Shown: positions 46,240 through 56,101, counted from the first letter of the stretch. The stretch: DNA of 64,000 nucleotides from Duganella sp. (GCA_026225475.1 JAMFSU010000009.1:62001-126000); one strand, 5' to 3'. Program-made: numbers and translations. Notes: generated from the sequence alone by a model not told the origin.

Positions 46240-47241
46240 GTGATTCCACGGGCCGACATCGCCAACATCGTCCAGCCCATCGCTGCCGTCGATGCGCCAA
46301 CGGCGATCATTGCGGTCGCCGATGCCAAACAGGAAGCGTTTAGCCGCCTAGCCCAAATTGCGGTCGGCCAGCAATTACAGGCCAAAGTGCTGTCGACCTA
46401 CAACGACGGCAGCTATCTGGTGCGCATCGCCAACACGGCTGCACGCATGGTGCTGCCGACCGCCACCCGCACCGGCGACAATCTGGTGCTGACCATGGTC
46501 GGCAAAGACCCGCGTCCGACCTTTCAACTCAACGAGACCAGCGCCGCCGATCCGGACGAAGCCAGCAGCTCGGTCTCGCTCAGTGCGGCTGGTCGCTCGA
46601 TGGAAAAGGACTTGCAATCGCTGACAGCGGCAACCCCGCGCGGCATGCCAGCCGTAGTCGGCCGCGATGCTCTGCTGCCGGATGGCAGCGTTCAGACTGC
46701 GCTAGCGGGCATGCCCGGCCAGCCAGTGCCGGAAAGCACCAAAACCACATTGAGCACCGTCGGCAAACTGGTTGACGCCCTGCTGCATGCCTCGGAAGAA
46801 AGTCATCTGCCGCACGCCATCAAACCTGGTGCGCCATTGGTGACGACGCCCACCAACACCACCCAGTTGGCCGGGGCGCTACATGACACCATTACCTTCA
46901 GCGGTGTATTCTACGAAGCGCATCTGGCAGCCTGGAGCGAAGGCCGGCGCCCACTGTCACTGTTGCAACGGGAACCGCAGGCACAATTACAACAGCAAAC
47001 TCAGGCGCAACTGGGCCTGCAAGCGCTGGCCAGCGGCACCGACTTGTTGAACAGCAGCGATCCGGTCCATACCCAGATGGGGCAGATCGTCAATCTACAA
47101 CTCAATACGCTGGAACAGCAACGCATCGTCTGGCATGGCGAAGTCTGGCCCGGCCAGCAAATGGACTGGGAAATCAACCAGGAAAGCCAGGGCTCGCCGC
47201 AAAAAAATGAGCAAGATGCCGAAGCCGTACCACTGGCATAG
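46240..47241 (+). CDS. FliK-like hook-length control paralogue, frame ends before its export domain is complete
   Basis: A 333-residue frame starting at GTG. It has a variable N-terminal half, then TFSGVFYEAHLAAWSEGRRPLSLLQRE and QMGQIVNLQLNTLEQQRIVWHGEVWPGQQMDWEI, which lead into a C-terminal Flg_hook domain. The frame stops at TAG 47239-47241. The rest of the domain (WHSLMRFNFDHLGTVSASIR and QIHMQLRTDNDIAASALRSH) is intact in the +1 frame to 47446. An A7 run at 47201-47207 lies inside the zone where the frames must join. A genuine mutation, sequencing error, or slippage are all possible. The main fliK is a different gene at 54725. Confidence 0.75.
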   Translation: MIPRADIANIVQPIAAVDAPTAIIAVADAKQEAFSRLAQIAVGQQLQAKVLSTYNDGSYLVRIANTAARMVLPTATRTGDNLVLTMVGKDPRPTFQLNETSAADPDEASSSVSLSAAGRSMEKDLQSLTAATPRGMPAVVGRDALLPDGSVQTALAGMPGQPVPESTKTTLSTVGKLVDALLHASEESHLPHAIKPGAPLVTTPTNTTQLAGALHDTITFSGVFYEAHLAAWSEGRRPLSLLQREPQAQLQQQTQAQLGLQALASGTDLLNSSDPVHTQMGQIVNLQLNTLEQQRIVWHGEVWPGQQMDWEINQESQGSPQKNEQDAEAVPLA

Positions 47242-47446
47242 CCTGATGCGCTTCAACTTTGACCATCTTGGCACCGTGTCCGCCTCGATTCGTCTGGTCG
47301 GCCAGCAGATTCACATGCAATTGCGCACTGACAATGACATTGCCGCCAGCGCCTTGCGCTCGCATGGCAAACACCTGTCCGACGCCATGGAAGCAGCCGG
47401 CTCCTCCCTCGACTCATTGATCGTCAAGCGCGATGCCGAAACCTAA
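47201..47446 (+). pseudogene. Displaced 3' part of the fliK-like gene (+1 frame)
   Basis: This frame encodes about 70 residues that complete the Flg_hook beta-hairpin and final helix (SLMRFNFDHLG, ASIRLVGQQIHMQLRT, AMEAAGSSLDSLIVKRDAET). It has no start of its own with a ribosome-binding site at the proper place. Loss of one A from the A7 run would fuse it to the upstream frame and give a 401-residue protein. It overlaps the FlhB-like gene by 14 bases, which suggests translation normally reaches 47446. Confidence 0.7.
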
Positions 47447-47720
47447 TTTACCCCTACAAAATGCCGTCGCGCTGGCTTACACTAGTAATCAATCGGCGCC
47501 GGCTGTGATTGCCAAGGGCAGCGGCCTGGTGGCCGAAGCCATCATCGCGCGTGCCAAGGAAAGTGGTGTTTTTGTCCATGAATCGAAAGAACTCGTCGCC
47601 CTGCTGATGCAAGTCGACCTCGATCAGCAGGTTCCGCCGGCGCTCTATCGCGCCGCAGCTGAATTGCTTGCCTGGTTGTATCGTATTGAAAATATGCAAT
47701 TAGATCGCAGTGATGTATGA
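47433..47720 (+). CDS. FlhB C-terminal-domain paralogue (export switch-like protein)
   Basis: A 95-residue protein resembling only the cytoplasmic C-terminal domain of FlhB/YscU, the type III substrate-specificity switch. AVALAYTSNQSAPAVIAKGSGLVAEAIIARAKESGVFVHESKELVALLMQVDLDQQVPPALYRAAAELLAWLY corresponds to the region after the NPTH autocleavage site, which is itself absent. Such short FhlB-like proteins occur next to fliK-like genes. It probably interacts with a FliK-type protein. The start overlaps the end of the displaced fliK-like frame. Confidence 0.85.
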   Translation: MPKPNLPLQNAVALAYTSNQSAPAVIAKGSGLVAEAIIARAKESGVFVHESKELVALLMQVDLDQQVPPALYRAAAELLAWLYRIENMQLDRSDV

Positions 47721-47811
47721 TTAGGGGTTGGATTAAGAACAGCCCTATAGAGTAGCAATGTAAATTTGCTGCTCTTCGATTTGAGACGCAAGTAAAAGAC
47801 GCACAGCACAG

Positions 47812-48567
47812 ATGGCAAACAACGACGACACTAAAGACGACAGCCCCTTCCGAGTCCATTCCCGGCGGGAGATTGTGTCTCTGCTTCAAAGCATGATGGA
47901 ACGCAATCAACTGCTTAGCCTTCTGATCAAGGGCGGCTCGGAATCCATCATCACTTCGATTCTGGATATCGACGACGATGAGGACAGTCTGGTAATTGAT
48001 GCTGCGCCAAGCGCATCGCTCAATGACAGTATCCTGCACAGCAATCGCATCGGTTTTGAAGCGCTATATAACAATATCCGCATCACTTTCAATGTCGACC
48101 AGGCACGCGAATGCGATTTTCAGGGCCGTCCAGCACTGAAGATTACAATTCCAGAAAGTCTGATCCGCCTGCAACGGCGGGAATACTTCCGCATTGCCAC
48201 GCCGATTGCCAAGCCATTGCGGGTGACCTTCCGCGTGACCAAGGAAGACGGCACTTTCACCAGCATCGTGACAATGATGAACAACATCAGCGCCGGCGGC
48301 GTCGGCATCACCGATGAAAAGAAAGTGCTCGATACCACACCCGGCCGCATTTACGAAGACTGCTCACTGGAAATGACTGACAACACGGTGGTCACCGTCA
48401 AATTGCAAGTACGCGATTGCAAGGAAACCAAACTGGCTTCCGGCAAGACCGTCAACCGCTTCGGTTGTGAATTCGTCGATCTGCCACGCGCAGTGTTGGC
48501 CGCGATTCAGCGATTCATCACCAAACTGGAGCGCGAGCAAAACGCCAAAGCCTCGGGCATGATGTAA
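47812..48567 (+). CDS. ycgR: Flagellar brake protein YcgR (c-di-GMP receptor)
   Basis: A 251-residue protein with an N-terminal YcgR (PilZN) domain and a C-terminal PilZ domain. The c-di-GMP-binding motifs are RLQRREYFRI (RxxxR) and NNISAGGVGI (an N/DxSxxG variant). With c-di-GMP bound, YcgR acts on the rotor or stator to slow swimming. Its place inside the flagellar cluster supports the role. It ends at a strong bidirectional terminator facing fliE. Confidence 0.93.
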   Translation: MANNDDTKDDSPFRVHSRREIVSLLQSMMERNQLLSLLIKGGSESIITSILDIDDDEDSLVIDAAPSASLNDSILHSNRIGFEALYNNIRITFNVDQARECDFQGRPALKITIPESLIRLQRREYFRIATPIAKPLRVTFRVTKEDGTFTSIVTMMNNISAGGVGITDEKKVLDTTPGRIYEDCSLEMTDNTVVTVKLQVRDCKETKLASGKTVNRFGCEFVDLPRAVLAAIQRFITKLEREQNAKASGMM

Positions 48568-48581
48568 AAATCTTGCCCGAG

Positions 48582-48617
48582 CAACAAAAAAGGCTGCCGC
48601 GGCAGCCTTTTTTGTTG
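48582..48617. terminator. Bidirectional terminator between ycgR and fliE
   Basis: CAACAAAAAAGGCTGC and GCAGCCTTTTTTGTTG pair perfectly around CGCG. A and T tracts on either side suit both convergent genes. Confidence 0.95.
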
Positions 48618-48659
48618 GTGATACAGCAACTTATGTCACCTTATTCAAGCGCCCAACGA

Positions 48660-49004
48660 TCACACCTGCATGGTCATGATGTCGCGATAGGCCGACACAA
48701 GTTTATTGCGCACCTGCAAGCTTGTCTGAAAGGAAATACTCGCCTTTTGCATGGAAATCATGACATCGGACAAATTGACATCATCGTTGCCCATGGAGAA
48801 ACTTTCCGACATCTGCTTGGACTTGTCTTGGGCAGCATTGACTTCATCGAGCGAATTCTTCAGAACACTGGCAAAATCGACGCGCGTGGCAGGTTTTTCC
48901 ACGCCGGTAATGCCCTGCACTGGCGCCATATCGGTACCTTGGGCGCGCGCTGCAACGGCCTTGAGCTGCGCCACCATGGCCTCAATTCTGCTGGTATCTA
49001 TCAT
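48660..49004 (-). CDS. fliE: Flagellar hook-basal body protein FliE
   Basis: A 114-residue MS-ring/rod junction protein. FASVLKNSLDEVNAAQDKSKQMSESFSMGNDDVNLSDVMISMQKASISFQTSLQVRNKLVSAYRDIMTMQV is the complete conserved domain, split here only for description. The ATG at 49004 gives the usual N-terminus; a TTG four codons upstream has the better-spaced AGGGGAAAG and is an alternative. It is divergent from fliF. Confidence 0.95.
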   Translation of the reverse strand: MIDTSRIEAMVAQLKAVAARAQGTDMAPVQGITGVEKPATRVDFASVLKNSLDEVNAAQDKSKQMSESFSMGNDDVNLSDVMISMQKASISFQTSLQVRNKLVSAYRDIMTMQV

Positions 49005-49267
49005 GCTCGTTGCCAATTCTTTCCCCTTCCAATTCGGTTCCGACACGCACATTGGCGTGACAACACTTTCCGCTTCTACAACGGCAGATTAGCATGTCGG
49101 CCGTCTCAACTCGCAACAATAAGGGGGGAAATAGCCATTCTGTTCCAAAGATCAAATTTCCGCTCTGGCTGGACAATCTACACTAAGGAATAAACCTATA
49201 TAGGCAAGCAAGCAGTGAAGCAAATCATACAAAGCCACAAGTTGAGCGGCACACGCAAGGGGAAATC

Positions 49268-51013
49268 ATGGCGGTAGCAGCCGACGGCACGCTGACTAAC
49301 GACGGTAGCACCGCAGCCAGCGAAAACGCAACGTCCAGCGACAGCAACGCCGCCCAAACTCCGCCCGCCAGCGGCATGGTCGGCTATGCACAATCGCCGC
49401 AGGGTCGCCGCGTTTTGCTCATGGTTGCCGCTGCCGCAGTCATCGCATTGATGATCGGCATCTGGATGTGGAGCCAGAAGACCGAATATCGCGTACTTTT
49501 TTCCAACTTCACCGACCGTGATGGCGGCGCCATTGTTGCCTCATTGCAGCAAATGAACGTGCCCTATAAGTATTCGGAAGGCGGTTCCGCCATTCTGGTA
49601 CCAGAAAACATGGTACACGATGCGCGTCTGAAACTGGCCGCCCAGGGCTTGCCCAAGGGTGGCAATGTCGGTTTCGAGTTGATGGAAAACCAGAAACTCG
49701 GCATTTCCCAGTTCCTCGAACAGGTCAACTTCCAGCGTGCTCTGGAAGGCGAACTGGCACGCTCGGTGGAAACGCTCTCGGCAGTCCAGAGCGCCCGCGT
49801 GCATCTGGCCATGCCCAAGGCATCGGTGTTCGTGCGCGATCAGCAAAAACCCACTGCCTCGGTGATTCTCGGCCTGTATTCGGGTCGCATGCTCGATGCG
49901 CAGCAAGTCAGCGCGATTGTCCATCTGGTCGCCAGCAGCGTGCCGGAACTGTCCCCTAAGAGCGTGACCATCGTCGATCAGAACGGCAACCTGCTCTCGG
50001 ACACCACCAAACAACTGGCCAACGGCCTCGATCCTAGCCAGCTCAAGTATGTGCAAGACCTGCAATCGGACATCGTCAAGCGGGTTGAGTCCATCATTTC
50101 GCCTATCGTCGGCAACGGTAACGTTCGCGCCGAAGCCACTGCCGATGTCGATTTTTCGCGCACCGAACAAGCTGCCGAAACCTTTACACCGAACCAGACC
50201 GCTGACACTGCGGCCGTACGCAGCAAGCAAAGCAGTGAATCGCTCAATGGCAGCTCCAGCACTTCCGGCATCCCAGGCGCGCTGACCAATCAACCCCCAA
50301 CACCAGCCAATGCACCGATCGTCAATCAAGGCGCCGCCGCTGGCAACAGCGCCACCAATGGCGTCTCGCGTAAAGACTCGACTGTCAATTACGAAGTCGA
50401 CAAAACCGTACGCTACGTGCAACAGCCAATGGGCGGCGTCAAGCGCCTGACCGTAGCGGTGGTAGTGAACTACAAGCGCACCATGGATGCCGCCGGCAAG
50501 GTCACCATGAAGCCGCTGACCGACGCTGAACGCAGCCAGATCTCCGATCTGGTCAAGGAAGCGATGGGCTTTAACAAGGATCGTGGCGATTCGATCAACG
50601 TGGTCAATACCCAGTTCAGCACCGATGTCGAACCAGAGCTGCCACTGTGGAAGCAACCTGGCATGATCGAACTGGCCAAGGAAATCGGCAAGTATGTATT
50701 GCTGGGTGCGGTCTTGCTGTACCTCTACTTTGGTGTGTTGCGTCCGATCATCTGGAAGATCAGCGGCCGGGAAGAAAGAGAAGCCAAGGCCCGCGCCGAC
50801 GCCGAAGCCGCCGAAGCCGCCGCTGCTGCTTCCGCCGCTGCCGCGATGTACGATCCGGACAATCCGGATGCCATCGTGCAGCTGTCGGGCGACCCCGAAG
50901 AAATCGACGAACGCGCCGCCTACAAGGCCAATCTGGAAACCGCCAAACAGTGGGCCAGGAATGATCCTAAACTGGTAGCCAGCATCATTAAGACATGGGT
51001 GAACAATGAGTAA
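49268..51013 (+). CDS. fliF: Flagellar MS-ring protein
   Basis: A 581-residue inner-membrane ring protein. Two membrane helices are visible, near 48-66 (VLLMVAAAAVIALMIGIWMW) and near 475-495 (YVLLGAVLLYLYFGVL). Ring-building motifs include LFSNFTDRDGGAIVASL and FLEQVNFQRALEGELARSV. The C-terminal tail (ETAKQWARNDPKLVASIIKTWV) binds FliG. AGGGGAAATC precedes the ATG. It starts the fliF-fliR run and overlaps fliG by eight bases. Confidence 0.97.
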   Translation: MAVAADGTLTNDGSTAASENATSSDSNAAQTPPASGMVGYAQSPQGRRVLLMVAAAAVIALMIGIWMWSQKTEYRVLFSNFTDRDGGAIVASLQQMNVPYKYSEGGSAILVPENMVHDARLKLAAQGLPKGGNVGFELMENQKLGISQFLEQVNFQRALEGELARSVETLSAVQSARVHLAMPKASVFVRDQQKPTASVILGLYSGRMLDAQQVSAIVHLVASSVPELSPKSVTIVDQNGNLLSDTTKQLANGLDPSQLKYVQDLQSDIVKRVESIISPIVGNGNVRAEATADVDFSRTEQAAETFTPNQTADTAAVRSKQSSESLNGSSSTSGIPGALTNQPPTPANAPIVNQGAAAGNSATNGVSRKDSTVNYEVDKTVRYVQQPMGGVKRLTVAVVVNYKRTMDAAGKVTMKPLTDAERSQISDLVKEAMGFNKDRGDSINVVNTQFSTDVEPELPLWKQPGMIELAKEIGKYVLLGAVLLYLYFGVLRPIIWKISGREEREAKARADAEAAEAAAAASAAAAMYDPDNPDAIVQLSGDPEEIDERAAYKANLETAKQWARNDPKLVASIIKTWVNNE

Positions 51014-52001
51014 CGACGGCGTTCAAAAAGGTGCCATTCTGATGCTCGCCCTAGGCGAGGACGAAGCCGCCGAAGTCATGAAGTATCTGGGCCCGCGCGA
51101 AGTGCAAAAGCTCGGTGCAGCCATGTCGGCGCTCAAGAACATCAGTTTTGAAGAAATCAACGAAGTGCTGGTGGAATTCGTCGGCGAAACCGGTCAAGCG
51201 TCGTCGCTCGGCCTGGATTCGGACGAATACATCCGCAGCGTGCTGACCAAGGCGCTCGGCGACGACAAGGCCACGTCCCTGCTCAACCGTATTCTGGGCG
51301 GTCGCGATGCCAGCGGTATCGAAAGCCTGAAGTGGATGGACGCGCAATCGGTGGCCGAACTGATCCGCAACGAACACCCGCAGATTATCGCCACCATCCT
51401 GGTTCACTTGGAGCGTTATCACGCTTGCGACATCATCAACCACTTCACCGAACGTCTACGTAACGACGTGGTGTTGCGTATCGCCACGCTCGACGGCGTG
51501 CAGCCAGCAGCCTTGCGCGAGTTGAACGACGTCTTGACCAAACTGCTGACCGGTAACGAAAGCCTGAAGAAGCAACAAATGGGCGGTATCCGCACGGCAG
51601 CGGAAATCCTCAACTTCTTGTCGGGCGAGAACGAGACTTCGGTCATGAACAATTTGCGCGCCTACGACGAAGATATGGCGCAAAAAATCATGGACGAAAT
51701 GTTCGTGTTCGAAAACATTATCGACATCGACGGCCGCGGCATTCAGTTGCTGTTGCGCGAAGTCCAGTCGGAGTCGCTCATCGTGGCACTCAAGGGCGCC
51801 TCGCAAGGCCTGCGCGACAAGATTTTCGGCAACATGTCGCAACGTGCGGCAGAAATGATGAGGGAAGATCTGGAATCCAAGGGCCCGGTGCGCCTGTCGG
51901 AAGTCGATGCCCAGCAAAAAGCGATTCTGCTCATCGTGCGCCGTCTGGCCGACGAAGGTCAAATCGTGCTCGGCGCAAAGGGCGAAGATGCGTTCATCTA
52001 A
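51006..52001 (+). CDS. fliG: Flagellar motor switch protein FliG
   Basis: A 331-residue rotor protein transmitting torque from the stator. N-terminal KGAILMLALGEDEAAEVMKYLGPREV, the middle EHPQ motif (NEHPQIIATILVHLE) and the C-terminal torque helix MFVFENIIDIDGRGIQLLLREV with charged residues are all present. It overlaps fliF, indicating coupled translation. Confidence 0.98.
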   Translation: MSNDGVQKGAILMLALGEDEAAEVMKYLGPREVQKLGAAMSALKNISFEEINEVLVEFVGETGQASSLGLDSDEYIRSVLTKALGDDKATSLLNRILGGRDASGIESLKWMDAQSVAELIRNEHPQIIATILVHLERYHACDIINHFTERLRNDVVLRIATLDGVQPAALRELNDVLTKLLTGNESLKKQQMGGIRTAAEILNFLSGENETSVMNNLRAYDEDMAQKIMDEMFVFENIIDIDGRGIQLLLREVQSESLIVALKGASQGLRDKIFGNMSQRAAEMMREDLESKGPVRLSEVDAQQKAILLIVRRLADEGQIVLGAKGEDAFI

Positions 52002-52086
52002 CGCCGCCCTCCAGGCCAGCGCCTGCCTCAAGTATCAAGGCGTGGCGTTGGTCACGCGCGCAGCTCAGTTGGAACGGATCTAAGCG

Positions 52087-52776
52087 ATGCCCCGCAAGTC
52101 GATTATCCCCAAAGAAGAAATGTCGCCTTACCAGCGCTGGGAACTGGCTTCGTTCGACGAAGCACCAGAACCGGAGCCAGTCGAAGACGACCTGCTGGAA
52201 GAACCGCCTGCACCGGCCCTGACGACCGAAGAGCTCGACGCCATTCGCGATCACGCACGCCAGGAAGCCTATGCCGAAGGCCATGCACAAGGCCTGCAGG
52301 ATGGTCATCACGAAGGTTACATGGGCGGCCTGCAACAAGGCCAGCAGGAAATCAATGACATCATCGCGCATCTGCGCGGCGTTGCCATGTCGTTCGGCAC
52401 CGAAGTTGCACAATGCAGCGAAAGCATGGCACCAGAATTGCTCAATCTTAGTCTCGATCTGAGCAAGGCCATGCTGAAAACCGCACTGACGGTAAAGCCG
52501 GAACTGATCCTGCCGACCGTCACCAGCGCCATCCATGCCCTGCCCTGTTTGCAATTGCCAGCGCTGCTGTACCTGCATCCCGACGATGCCACACTGGTGC
52601 GCGAGCATATTGGCGAAGATCTGATCCAGAACGGCTGGCGCTTCGTCGATGATCCAGAGCTCGATCGCGGCGGCTGCCGCATTGAAACCGGCACCAACCA
52701 GATCGATGCCACCACGCAAACGCGCTGGCGCCGGCTGGCAGAATCGCTCAGCAAACAACTCGACTGGCTGGAGTAA
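52087..52776 (+). CDS. fliH: Flagellar assembly protein FliH
   Basis: A 229-residue regulator of the export ATPase FliI. Its central part has the glycine-spaced repeats typical of FliH (EAYAEGHAQGLQDGHHEGYMGG), followed by a helical region and the C-terminal FliI-binding domain (LLYLHPDDATLVREHIGE, DPELDRGGCRIET). The N-terminus is Pro/Glu-rich. It lies 85 bases after fliG. Confidence 0.95.
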   Translation: MPRKSIIPKEEMSPYQRWELASFDEAPEPEPVEDDLLEEPPAPALTTEELDAIRDHARQEAYAEGHAQGLQDGHHEGYMGGLQQGQQEINDIIAHLRGVAMSFGTEVAQCSESMAPELLNLSLDLSKAMLKTALTVKPELILPTVTSAIHALPCLQLPALLYLHPDDATLVREHIGEDLIQNGWRFVDDPELDRGGCRIETGTNQIDATTQTRWRRLAESLSKQLDWLE

Positions 52777-52821
52777 GCGCATGTCAGCGTCCGGCCAACT
52801 TCGCCAGCAGGAGGTGCCACG

Positions 52822-54225
52822 ATGAATTCACCGATGCCCTCGCACTTCAGTCGCTGGCAAGCCTATCTGCATAACTGCAGCGGCTTGGTCGGCATGACCG
52901 AAGCGACCCAAGTGTCCGGCCGTGTCACGCGCGTGGCCGGACTGGTGATGGAAGCGGTCGGCCTGAAATTACCGGTCGGCAGTCCCTGCACCGTCCCGCT
53001 GCCAAATGGCAACCTGATTGAAGCCGAAGTGGTCGGGTTTCAGGATGACCGCCTGTTCCTGATGCCGCAAAGCGACGTCGAAGGCATCATTCCCGGCACC
53101 CGCGTGTACCCGGTCGAGCCGATCAAACCACCACCGCGCACCGGCCCGATCGCCTATATCCGCCGCACCGACGAACACAGCCGCCGCCTGCCGGTCGGCG
53201 ACGAATTGCTGGGCCGCGTACTCGACGGCGCCGGTCGCCCGCTCGACAACCTCGGCCCGCTGCATACTGAACACTCGGCACCGCTCAGCGTGCGCGCCGC
53301 CAATCCGCTTGGCCGTGCCCCCATTGCCGAAATTCTGGATACCGGCGTGCGTGCCATCAACAGCATGCTCACAGTTGGCCGTGGCCAGCGTATGGGTCTG
53401 TTCGCAGGTTCCGGCGTCGGTAAAAGCGTCTTGCTCGGCATGATGGCGCGCTATACCAGCGCCGATGTGATCGTGGTCGGTCTGATCGGTGAACGGGGAC
53501 GCGAAGTCAAGGAATTCATCGAACACATTCTTGGCACCGAAGGCATGGCGCGTTCGGTGGTCGTGGCCGCACCTGCCGACACGCCACCGCTAATGCGCTT
53601 GCAAGGCGCCGCCTATGCGACCGCAATTGCCGAATACTTCCGCGATCAAGGCAAGAATGTCTTGCTGATCATGGATTCACTGACCCGCTATGCCATGGCC
53701 CAGCGCGAAATCGCCTTGGCCATCGGCGAACCGCCTGCAACCAAGGGCTACCCGCCTTCGGTCTTTGCTAAATTGCCCGCACTGGTGGAACGCGCCGGCA
53801 ATGGCGACATCGGCGGCGGCTCGATCACGGCCTTCTATACGGTACTCACTGAAGGCGACGACCAACAGGACCCGATCGCCGATGCCGCACGGGCGATTCT
53901 GGACGGCCATATCGTGCTCAACCGCACCCTGGCCGAAGCCGGCCACTACCCTGCGATCGACATCGAACAATCGATCAGCCGTGCCATGCACAGCATCACC
54001 TCGCCGGAACACCAACGCGATACACGCCGCCTGAAACAGTTGTATTCACGCTTTCAACGCAGCCGCGACCTCATCAGCGTGGGCGCTTACGCCGCCGGCA
54101 CCGATCCCTTGCTGGATCAGGCCATCCATTTGATGCCACGGATCGAGGCCTTCCTGCAGCAGGGCATTCCGGAGCGCGCCGGTGTTACCGAGAGCTTGGG
54201 GCAACTTACCGCTCTGTTCAAGTGA
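52822..54225 (+). CDS. fliI: Flagellum-specific ATPase FliI
   Basis: A 467-residue export ATPase of the F1-beta/YscN type. Walker A is AGSGVGKS, with [49 protein letters not shown] and [17 protein letters not shown]. It unfolds and delivers substrates to the export gate. AGGAGGTGCCACG gives a strong ribosome-binding site. It lies between fliH and fliJ. Confidence 0.98.
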   Translation: MNSPMPSHFSRWQAYLHNCSGLVGMTEATQVSGRVTRVAGLVMEAVGLKLPVGSPCTVPLPNGNLIEAEVVGFQDDRLFLMPQSDVEGIIPGTRVYPVEPIKPPPRTGPIAYIRRTDEHSRRLPVGDELLGRVLDGAGRPLDNLGPLHTEHSAPLSVRAANPLGRAPIAEILDTGVRAINSMLTVGRGQRMGLFAGSGVGKSVLLGMMARYTSADVIVVGLIGERGREVKEFIEHILGTEGMARSVVVAAPADTPPLMRLQGAAYATAIAEYFRDQGKNVLLIMDSLTRYAMAQREIALAIGEPPATKGYPPSVFAKLPALVERAGNGDIGGGSITAFYTVLTEGDDQQDPIADAARAILDGHIVLNRTLAEAGHYPAIDIEQSISRAMHSITSPEHQRDTRRLKQLYSRFQRSRDLISVGAYAAGTDPLLDQAIHLMPRIEAFLQQGIPERAGVTESLGQLTALFK

Positions 54226-54262
54226 TTGAGCCAGACGCCCGGAAAATATAATTGTAGCTATC

Positions 54263-54703
54263 ATGGCTACGACCTCCGCACTCGAAACGCTGATTGATTT
54301 GGCGACCAAAGAAACCGACGAAGCGACTAAACGCTTGGGACGGATGGTGCGCACGAGTGATGAGGCCCAGCAAAAACTTGTTATTTTGGAACAATACCGC
54401 GATGATTACGCTTTGCGCTTTCAGGAAAGCTTGTCATCCGGCTTGACGGCCCTGAGTTACCGCAATTTCCAGCTGTTCATCGAGAAAATCGATAGCGCGA
54501 TTGCCGGTCAGCTTGGTGTTGTCAAAAATGCTCAGCAACGTGTGGCAGATGCGCGCGCCGCCTGGCAAGCCTGTGAACGCAAGCGCATGTCGTACGACAC
54601 GCTGGTGACACGGGCCAAACAGACAGCGCAATTACGCGAGAATCGACGTGATCAAAAAGAGATGGATGAACATGCCTCTCGCATCATGTTTTACAAACGG
54701 TAA
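54263..54703 (+). CDS. fliJ: Flagellar export chaperone FliJ
   Basis: A 146-residue coiled-coil protein. It forms the central stalk of the FliI ring and escorts export chaperones. LIDLATKETDEATKRLGRMVRTSDEAQQKLVILEQYRDDYALRFQES and RRDQKEMDEHASRIMFYKR are typical. It lies 37 bases after fliI. Confidence 0.95.
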   Translation: MATTSALETLIDLATKETDEATKRLGRMVRTSDEAQQKLVILEQYRDDYALRFQESLSSGLTALSYRNFQLFIEKIDSAIAGQLGVVKNAQQRVADARAAWQACERKRMSYDTLVTRAKQTAQLRENRRDQKEMDEHASRIMFYKR

Positions 54704-54724
54704 TACCGTAGCAAGGCGGAAACG

Positions 54725-56101
54725 ATGAACACACAAATGCCGAATATCAACGTCACCAGCAGCAAAGCTGCGGCGTTGCCGACCTCGCCAGCGGAGTCCT
54801 TCACTGCCGAGGTACCGTTCAACAAGATGCTGAGCAAAGAAGTCAGTAATCGCAACAACGCCATCAATAACAGCACACCGGTCAGCGCTCCCGATACCCA
54901 GCCTCAGGCCAAGGCCCAGACGCAAGTGCAGAGCAAGCCGGCCGAAGCACCCAAAGACAACAGCGCCCAACAACCGGCCCAGGCCAGCACTGCTGCTGCC
55001 GCCGCACCAGCCGACACCAATGCTAGCAAGCCGGCCAAGGCCGCCGATGCGGACAAGGATGCCGACCAGGCCAAACAGGACGACGAAGACAAGGACAGCA
55101 CTGCCGCTTCAGCACAAATGCTGGCGCTGGTCGCCAATGTCGGACAAATGCAGCAACAGCATGTGCAATCGGCCGGCAAAAAAGGCGCGGAACAGGATAT
55201 GGACGCGCTGGCCAATCAAAAAGGTGGCAAGAAAGCCATCGGTCAAATTGGTGCCAATGCCAAGCAAGAACATGCCGAACTGCAAGCCGAAGCCAATCTG
55301 CACGGCAAGGGCAAGGGCGACATGCTGGCACTCGGTGCCGGCGCGGTCGAAGGCAAACAAATGTTGGACAAGGATGGCGGCGACGGCAAACCTGCGGTAC
55401 CGGCACGCAATGCCTTGCTCGGCGAAAAGGGCCAGTCCGGAACCGACGCTTTATCGAAGAATGCCATCGGCTCAGGACCAGATGCCTCTGCCCTGACGCA
55501 CAACAATGCCAAGTTCACCCTCGAGCCAGCCAAGCTGAAAGGCGCCGAAGCCGCGCCGCAGCAACAATTGCCAACGGCTGCCACGGTCGTACCAGGCATG
55601 CAGCAAGCCATGTCACTCAATCAACAAGCCGCCATCAGCGGCCATGCCGTGGAACGCCTGACGCCGCCGGTCGGTAGCCAGGGCTGGGATCAGGCAGTCG
55701 GGCAAAAAATGGTCTGGATGGCAAGCGGCGGCCTGCAAAGCGCCTCGTTGACGCTCAACCCACCGGACCTGGGTCCGTTGCAGGTAGTTTTACACGTCAA
55801 CAACGATCAAGCCGACGCCACCTTCATCACCGCACAACCAGAAGTCAAGCAGGCGCTCGAAGCAGCCATGCCGAAGTTGCGCGAAATGTTGGACCTGGCC
55901 GGCATTCAACTTGGCCAGGCCACCGTCAACACCGGCATGCCAAATCAACAACAGGGCGCCAACCAGCAACAACAGGCGCAAAGCGGCAGCGCTGGACGTA
56001 TTGACGGCGGCGGCAGCGACGACACCGAATTGCATGTCGCCACCGTGCCGGTACGCCGGGCTGCGACAGGTGGTCAGGGACTGGTCGATACATTTGCCTG
56101 A
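54725..56101 (+). CDS. fliK: Flagellar hook-length control protein FliK
   Basis: The 458-residue molecular ruler that ends hook growth and switches export via FlhB. The N-terminal two-thirds is low-complexity, Ala/Gln/Lys/Asp-rich and repetitive, as usual. The C-terminal Flg_hook domain is complete (SLTLNPPDLGPLQVVLHVNNDQ, KQALEAAMPKLREMLDLAGIQL), then a Gln-rich tail. GCGGAAACG precedes the ATG. This is the main FliK; a shorter paralogue lies at 46240. Confidence 0.95.
   Translation: MNTQMPNINVTSSKAAALPTSPAESFTAEVPFNKMLSKEVSNRNNAINNSTPVSAPDTQPQAKAQTQVQSKPAEAPKDNSAQQPAQASTAAAAAPADTNASKPAKAADADKDADQAKQDDEDKDSTAASAQMLALVANVGQMQQQHVQSAGKKGAEQDMDALANQKGGKKAIGQIGANAKQEHAELQAEANLHGKGKGDMLALGAGAVEGKQMLDKDGGDGKPAVPARNALLGEKGQSGTDALSKNAIGSGPDASALTHNNAKFTLEPAKLKGAEAAPQQQLPTAATVVPGMQQAMSLNQQAAISGHAVERLTPPVGSQGWDQAVGQKMVWMASGGLQSASLTLNPPDLGPLQVVLHVNNDQADATFITAQPEVKQALEAAMPKLREMLDLAGIQLGQATVNTGMPNQQQGANQQQQAQSGSAGRIDGGGSDDTELHVATVPVRRAATGGQGLVDTFA

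Noticed and set aside
49005..49267. Sigma-54 promoters for the divergent fliE and fliF genes
   Set aside because: No GG-N10-GC element with flanking consensus was found on either strand. How these operons are started is left open.
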